A stretch of DNA of 64,000 bases from Loripinus fragilis (lineage: Eukaryota; Mollusca; Bivalvia; Lucinida; Lucinidae), in NCBI GenBank assembly GCA_964019695.1, contig OZ026516.1, positions 101,742,368 through 101,806,367 of the forward strand, written 5' to 3'. The notes beneath the pieces were generated by a model. It had not been told where the DNA came from and made no database searches. It saw only the letters and a list, made by a program, of their open reading frames with translations. The position numbers and the translations under genes were made by a program. Within the stretch, counting starts at the first letter, position 1, and each line of letters begins with the position of its first letter. Shown here in pieces: positions 50,201-59,200 of this stretch.

Positions 50201-53200
50201 TCGATTATAAGCAAATTTAATCTTGGAATGGCGGAAAGGTGATTGTAACACAATCTCATCACTGAATGAAGCCCCACACTCCAGCACTTTATTTCTCGAT
50301 TAGTCAAGAGAACCCTCCTATCATCGTAATGGAGGGTTGATCTTGTCCTGCCTGCAGAAAAAAGGATGATAACTCCAAGCAATCAATAAATTTCTCTTTT
50401 TAGAAAAAAAATACTAAAACTGCTGCGAAACTATTGCAATAGTTTATGGATGATTGCAGTACTATTGCAATAGGAATTTTACTAATGCAATACTTTTGTG
50501 ATAGTATTTATTGCCTCAATAGTTACCCCAAGCTATATGTTAATATTTAATTGTGAAAACTACCTTCTGTAGATCGCCTATTTCTTGTTTTAACATGTCC
50601 TCTCTCCTGTTACAATCTTTTTCCATTCTCGCCATACCCATTTGGAAGTCTTCAATCTGTAAACATGTCATAAGTACAAGAATTAACCATTGCCCTGTTG
50701 ATCCTGGTTTTATCTTTTTTTGAAAACACTGTAGATCCAGATCAGCTGTCTTCTGACAAAGCCATCTGATCAGGATCTTGATACCTGTAGTAAATTTGAC
50801 ATTCAAAACGCTGATATATGCTTCATGAGAAAGAAAAGGTCACCAAATCTAATCATTTCTTTTCCATGTACCACTTCTGTTGGTGTGCAAATTTTGGTCA
50901 AAATCTGCCAATTGGTTTAAAAGGAGATAGAGTGCAGACACAGCTGATTTTTACAATCTTTATAGGATGATGACCTTCAAAGTTAGTTCAAGGTCTCCAA
51001 ATCCCTTACCATTTCTTTCCCGTGTAAAAATCCACCTACTGATTATTAAGGAGGGGAGTGCAGTTAAAGCCTGAATTTTATAGTCTTTACAGGATGTTGA
51101 CCTTGAAAATTAGGTTGTGTCCCAGTACTTTAATACATTAATTTTTGACAGAATCAATCTTTTGTTTCAAGAGAGAGGGAAACAAGCTTTCATGTTTAAA
51201 AATATTCTATGTGTTGGCATTACCTTGAAAATTAGGTCAAGGTCACTATACTCAATTAAATTTCTTTTCCATGTATCATGATTGCTGTTTATATGCAAGT
51301 TTGGTAAAAATCCACTAATAAGTTAAGGATATAGAGTGCAGACAGGCTGTTTTTTAAGTCTTAATAGGTAAATAGGATGGTGATCTTGAATATGTGATAA
51401 AGGTCACCAAAATCTAAACAAACACTTATTGTGTCCCAACACTACAATACATGAAGTTTTGTCAGAATCCATCTTAAATTTCCAGAGAGGATGCAGACAA
51501 GCTTTTGGGTCAAAAATTGAAATATTCAATGTGATGGTGTGAGCATGAAAATTAGGTCAAGGTTACCAAGACCTAATCACCATTTTCCTCTATCCCAAAA
51601 TCCACTCACTGGTTCAAAAGATAGAGTGCAGACAAGTTCTGCATATGCAGACAAAATTGAGATATTCAATGTGCAGGTTTGACCTTGAAAATCAGATCAT
51701 GGTCCCCCTTCCAACAATTTTTCTATGCAAGTTTTGTCAAAATCTACCCACTGGTTCAGAAGATAGACTGCAGACAGGAAGCTACAGTTAGGGTACCATT
51801 TCTACTAAACTATTTTCAAACTGAGCCAGTTCTTTTCCTTTCCTTTGTCAATTCTACCAGAATTCTGCATCAAATTGAAATTTCTCTGAACAATTTTGAA
51901 AGGAGTCTATCCAAGGAACATTCCTATGAAACTTTGTGAAATTTGACTTAGCGGTTTTAAGAGATGTCGTTTGAAGAAAATGTTGATGGATGGATGGAGG
52001 ACAGAATCCAACAATCAAAAAAGCTCACTTTCAGCAATTTGAGCTATAGTGTGATAAGCATGAACAATATATGCCACACCTGCTAAGTTTGCACTAATGG
52101 GCCCTCCTTATCCAGGTATTTACCTGCATGATAAGTGAATCTTTCTCCCACTTGTGTTGTTGTTGTTGTTTCTCTATAGTCAACTTCAGCTCCTCTCGGA
52201 CCTGCATCTCAGCACTGAGAGCTGCCTCCTGGGCCCTGTTGTCCTGTACAGCACTAGTCCTGTGTAGTTCTGCCAACTCCCTGTCAATAACAAACAAATA
52301 CTTACCCTTAAGTCCCCAATCACAACAAAAGTTGTCTGCTTTTCTCGTCTGCTGAAATGTTTAAGAAGCCTCTATGGCAAACAGTGAGGACCTAGATCAG
52401 ACTGCTCCTAGGAGCAGTCTGTTCTGGGTTCACGCTGTTTGCTTCTATACTTAATTCATCAGTAATGCTAGGCAATTATTTGCAGCAGACGACTTAAGCA
52501 GACGACATTTTCAGATGCATTTTTTCATGGCGCTTTAAGGGCTAATAATACCATATTTGACATAATAAGTTCACTGTGCTCAAAACTTTCTTTAAAGTTC
52601 TATATCCTTTTTAGAAAACACTGCGCATCCAGAACAGCTGGTTTCTGACTTATGTACTGCCAATTCTAGAAACACTGTAGCTCAGTTGGTAGAGTGACTG
52701 ACTGGTGACCAAGTGGTTGTGGATTCAAATCCAACTGTGTCCTTGAGCAAGACACTTTATCAACTGATTAAAAGTCTTGACTTGACTGAAAAATTGTTTG
52801 CTGACATGTAATGCAACAACTCAAACTAACACACCGCCAGGCCTTAAGTTAAGAGTACATAACAAAATAATTTTCTTATTTCACAACCAAAACATATGTT
52901 GTGGGTACTCAAAAGAACCATCTCATTGAAACAGTTCTTTTGAGCACCCAAAACACATGCTGAAACTGATGGGTAAGAAAATATTTGCAATTTTACACCC
53001 ATAAATTTTGTTTATCTAACTGTCAATATTCTAATTAAAATGCTTATTTGATAACTTTTTCTTGTGACGAACATAAAATTGGTCATTTGGTACAGCCAAT
53101 GTGGATTTTAAGCAAGCTTGGTTAAGTTATTTTGATCTACATACATGCTGATGTCCAACTATAGTTATTTCGCTACTCAAAGGAAAAGATAACTCACTTG

Positions 53201-56200
53201 TAAGAGTTGTCTAGCGCTGCCTGAAGTCCTCTCGTCTTCTCTGTACTGTCTTCATGTTCACTCTGTCAATCAAATAATATGATATGAGCTGGTATGCAGC
53301 ATAAGGTACAAGTTGGCATGTGTGTACAGCAAAGAATCAAATCAGTATGCGCATCTGCACAGTCTGATCAAAGTCTTATATAGTATTCCACCTGAAAAAA
53401 CATTGGACCCTTGGCTACCCACAGAGCACCCACCAAAGACTCTGAACAGACAGTGCAGATGAGCAGGTCGATTTGAGTCTTCAATGGATGCACATGCCAA
53501 CCTTTTGCTGGACACTGGCTAAAAAGTGATCAACCTTTCTATATTGGGGGAATCTTTCATCTAGTCTTATACAATAAACAGAGAATAACTCATTATATAT
53601 TTGGAAGAATCACATGTAATATTTCTAAAATTGCATGTTGGCCTACCGGGCCGCACAGCGCAGTCGGTAACGTGTCTGGTTACAGATGCAAAGCTGACTG
53701 CAGATCCAGGGGTCGCGAGTTCGATCCCGGCCCAGTCCCATACTTTCGTGGAGATTGATCATGAAATAATTTCTACGGTCATTCTCCTCCCTTCCGCTGA
53801 GTCATTCATGAAGGGTTGTTGTCAGTTACAAGCGAAAGTATGTGCACTATTACTGGTTAACTGCTTGTTCAAGCTTGCCCAGGAAAAAAGTGTGGTTAGG
53901 TGAACTGACTGTCCCGCAATGACCATAGCTGTTGACTTGGGACGTAAAGCAAACAAACAAACAAACAAACAAAAGCATGTTGGCCTAAGAAGATACGGAA
54001 ATTTGACTGTTTTCCTTTATTATCGATGCCTGTCTAATTTAGTGTTAATCCTTATCCCGCCACTTTTTTGTTGTTGTCCAGAAAATGTCTGCTTTTTACA
54101 TCTGCTGTATATATTCAAGTGCACTTCAGACTTTCAGTGAAGTGCACTTCAGATTTTTTTCAGTGAAGCAAACAATATGAACCCAAGGGAGCAGTCTGAT
54201 CTGGGTCCATATTGTTTGCAATAATGGCTACTTCAGATGATAAGCAGATGAGGGGAGCAGACAACAAAAGTTGTGCCTGGTGGTTGGAAGCATAAATTTG
54301 GATCATTTTCAAGATTATGAGGTTCTCAGAGTTTTATAATGTAGTCCTGGCTTCGGCAACACTGAACTCTTTCCTTGCTAGCGGTGACTTTTGTTGTCTG
54401 CTGATAACCTACAAAATGTCGGTCCTGACCTGGGTCCAAACTGTCTCCTACTCTGATAATGTTACTGAAAGAATTTTTTCAAAAAGTTCATTTTGGAAAA
54501 AAGTCAGCAGAGTACAACAGAAGCATGAAAAGTACACAGCATGCAAAGATTTAAGCATTACAGGCACAGTGCATTGAATGAAAATTGGCACTACAACAGT
54601 ATCACTCTGCCTGCCATTAGTGGCATATCCTGTAGAACAACAGCAGCATGTCAGTTGGGTATCAGTCTGATAACGTAACACCTCGGTGATGGAAAGTGGT
54701 ATTCCATAGCACATCGATGCTTTGATTGGTAGAACAAGGTATCAAAATGAAACATTGGCAATACACTGGTAATGCTATGGCCGATTGTGATTTTTAAAAT
54801 GCTCATCTCAATGAAGCTCAGCCAATTATATTGCCGTTGTTACTTTTCTGCTTCATTTGAGCTCAAGTATGTCAAATCTGCTCATTGAAACAGGCCCTAT
54901 AGGCTTTAAGCCATACTTTAAACTTGCATCACAGCTATCTAGTGAGGCTAGGTGACTATGTTTTGGACTGCACCTACATTTACATCTACTTCAACATTTT
55001 GTCCTCAAGCTTAGTATTATAATCCTTACCATGCTGAACAAGTATATATCATGTTTTGAAAACAGTGTAGAGAGCGAGTGAGTGAGTTTGTGTTTTAACT
55101 TCCCACCAATAGCTAAGGTCATATGGAGATAGGACCATGGCTTAGACTCATCCAACAGACTGGAGGAGCCGGGGATCAAACTCGGAACCCCCTGTATACA
55201 AGGCAAGTGGTTTATTCACTACACAATGGTGGCTCCGAAAAAACAGCTTAGTTCCAGATCAGCTGGCTTCTGAGAAGCCAGCTGATCAGGATCTACACTG
55301 TCTCCCACTCTGCTCATAAATAAATTCTAATAACTGAAATCCTGCATGTAAATTGGACAAAACTTGGAGAGTATAGAAAATAAAAATATCCTGCTTGTTA
55401 AAGGATAGTAGGCCTAAATCTAACCTTGAGTCTTGCCATTTCAATTTCCTGTTTATTCACAGCTGCCTGCAACTGAGTGAGAGCCTCTGTCAACAGAGAA
55501 AAAAAGATTTAGTACTGGAACCAAATCATTCAAAACATAAACTGCTTCAACAGAACAGTGAATTATTATTTTTGAAACTGTTTGAGAAAATGTTTTTGCG
55601 TTTTTTTAGCTAAATCCTTGCCTACTCCACCTTGATGTATCCCCTTCTGAAAACAGTGTAGATCAAAATCAGCATGCTTCTGAAGAAGCCATCTGATCAG
55701 AATCAGTTTTCCACATTAACAGACCCCAGATACGAGTGCATAATTGAACATTTATTATCTTATGTTCAACCAAAACATGTGCTGTGGGTGCTCAAGAGAG
55801 TGTTCTTTTGAGCACCAAAAATGGATGAATAAATAATGGCAAAGAAAATAATAACAATTTTACGTATAAAAAAGTTGTTTATCTAGACATTTGCATTAGT
55901 CAGTGAATCCTTTTTATTCAATTATGACACTAGGATCAAGCAAGTTAAGTGATGGATCGTGTTTGTGTAGATGCATTACGTCCAAGATAAACAAATTTTC
56001 AGTCATGTCAGGACAATTTCCTGGGTTGAACCAGTACTAAGCATGCGATAAAATGTCTTTCTCAATGACACCATGCAGTACCTCCCGTGAGTCTCAAACC
56101 AGTGACCCTTCAATCTGAAGTCTAACACTCTACCACTGAGCCACCCCGCTTCTCACAGTATCTTCAATACCAATCTTATCTGATAACTGAATCAAATAAG

Positions 56201-59200
56201 ATTGATTCACATAGTTGGTAACGCTTTTTATTGTATACGTATAAATAATACAACTTTTGAACTGTCTGTTTTACGGCTATCTGATAATGAAAGCCGGATC
56301 AACGAACTGAGGTTTTCTGATTCCGTATCACTATCCTTTAAAACGAGGCTAACGTCAGTTACCTGCTTTTGCAGCAATGTTACGTAAAGTAAATTTCAAG
56401 CATGGAACCAGAGACAGAAAACATGATGACGTAACGTAACGTAACATGATGTGATGAAACATAAAGGCAAACTTTCCCGCAATGTTTCTGGATCAAAGAC
56501 CGAAAGAATTTATAAAATCAGAATAATGTCAGAAAAAGGTATATAATAAACATATTGCTATAATAGTAACTTGATCTGGCATACAGTATCACATCTCGTT
56601 GATAGGGTCATACCATCGGATCTCCCTCGACGCTTTGCGCCTTGGGTGAACCGATGGTATGACCGCATCCACTTGAAGTGATAAAATACACCAGATCAAG
56701 TTTCTGTTATAATAATGTGTATTGAATTGGAAACCCCACTCATTCATCTGAATCAATCCGATAGTAACCAAAACAACAAGGAATTCACCAAGTGAGTATT
56801 CACTTACCTGACTGTTTCTTCTCTGTTTCCTCTTTAGAATCAAGAACTTTCTTCAAATGCTCTATCTCTTCTTTCTGACTCTCCAACTTCTTCCTACAAT
56901 ACAACAGTACAGCATAGGTTGAGATCAATAAAAATTTTGAGCGTAAAATTGTAAAATATTTTCTTACCCATCAATCTTAACATAATTTTCTCAATGAGAT
57001 TGAGCATCCACAATATATCTTTTGGTTGAGAAATAAGAAATTTTAATTTTAATTACCAGGCCTTTAGCTGGAAGTGCGTAACAGAAAAATATTTTTCTTA
57101 TTTCTCCACCAAAATATATGTTATGGGTATTCAAAAGAACAATCTCAATGAGATGGTTCTTTTGAGTACCCAAAACATATGCTAAAAAAAAATGGGTAAG
57201 AAAATATTTACAATTTTACGCTGTAAATTGTTGTTTATCTAAACCTATGATTACGTACTCTTATCTAGGAGTCTGAGTTTGAACTCTTTTCGGTTTCTGT
57301 TCTCAACTAAACTGTAGATTATCAGAGCTGGAATTCACAACATGTTTGTCAGAATAGCAAACAGGGATGACCTTGACCAGACTGTTTCTGCTAGGTCTGC
57401 TTTTGGGCATAAACTTGTGTTTAAAGTAAAGAAAGAGCAATAGACTTGTAGGAAAGTAAATTTTTATCTTAAAATTTATTTTCATAGACAAATTTCTATC
57501 AACGGTTTGTATTCAGGAAACCCCTAAACAAGTACTTTTACAAACAGTGACAACCAAGATGAAATGCATCATAATGCTGCATTCATCAGGGTCTACACTG
57601 TTTGTAAAGGTAAAAATCTTCAGACAGACAAAAAAATACAATATTATTTTTATTATAACCTGATTCCCCTAGATATGTACAATGGACTATCCCAAGTTTA
57701 TTGTATCAGACCAGAAGGAAGAATCCTTTAGTATACAAAGGGTTCATTTATAAGAATCCTCTCATCAAGACTATTCTATTAATGTCCCACGACATTTTAG
57801 TTGCCTCATGGCAAATCAACTAAGTGGTTTATGTCCACAGTGATACCTCTGTCTGGGCATTCGCTTAATCTGGTCAGAATCTTCCCTGTGCCCTCTTAGG
57901 TAGCTATGGACCCCAGGGTTTCTTTACACAGACAGCAAAGACTCAGATGCCCAGTCTGATCGGAGTCTTTGCTCCTCAGAGATGCCACTTCATTGGTTTT
58001 CTCGTGAACTGCTTATCATATCTTTGGATAAGGAACAAGGAAAATAACACAGAAATATGCCAGGTGATCCCAAGTACCCCAAACTTACTTCCAAGTAATG
58101 CAGGTACCAGAAAAATAATTTTCTTATTTCTCAATCAAAACATATGTTGTGGGTACTCAAAAGAAATGTCTCATTGAGACGTTTCTTTTGAGCACCCAAA
58201 ACATATGCTTAAAATTAGGGTAAGAAAATATTTACAAATTTACGCTGAAAATTTTTGTTTATCAAAACCTATGTAGGTACTTTGAGTTATTGAAAATCAA
58301 CGGTTCTCTTACTTTTGGGTGGCTAATGTACTCTCGTTGTCTTTCTCCTTAGATCTTAACTTCTTGATGATGGTGTTACTCTGTAGTTGGGATTTTGACA
58401 ATTTCTCACCTGAAAAAAATGTAACAATGTCAAATTTTAATGCACTTGGGAGTGTAAAGCAACCTTGAGCAAATTATCTTTAAAACATTTTGACAGTTTA
58501 TTTATGAAAAACAGTGCAATCCCCTTATAACACACTTCATTATAACAAGAATTAGATATAAAACAGTCATGATGTAGCTCCCAAATTTTTTAACATGGAG
58601 TTTTACAAAGAATTTTCATATAATGCCTTTGTAAAATTGTCCCTCTATAAGACAATTCACTTATGACTCGGTCCATTCATATGGACCCCAAACAAAGCGT
58701 TATAAAGGGACTGTACTGTCAAAATTTTTATGCCATTAAATATATCACTTTTCATTGGATAACTTGTGGTTTAACCCTTATCCTGCCAATACAGTAAAAC
58801 CTGTGTAAAACGGCCACACTCATAAAGATCAAAAAATGGTTTTTCAAGACTGATTATCGCTTAATGCAGGTCAAAAGTATTGCAGAATGCTCTACTGCAA
58901 TACTTTCGACCTTCATTAGTATACCAGTTGTCATTAAGAGCTTTGTTTTGTCTATTTTTGAGTGATCATTTTACAAAGGTTTTACTGTACATTTTTTTGT
59001 CCTTAAAAATGTTGTCTTTGTTTGTCTGAGTTGATGTTTTCTGTCCCAGTCAACACTTTTTCACCCATGTTGGGACGTTTCCTAGGTTGAACCAATACTA
59101 AGCAGAGGATAAAGGGTCTTGTTCAAGTACCTCTGCTAAGGCTTGAAACAGCAACCTCTCGTCCTCAAGTCCAGCCTTCTACCACTGAACCCCTCTTAAA

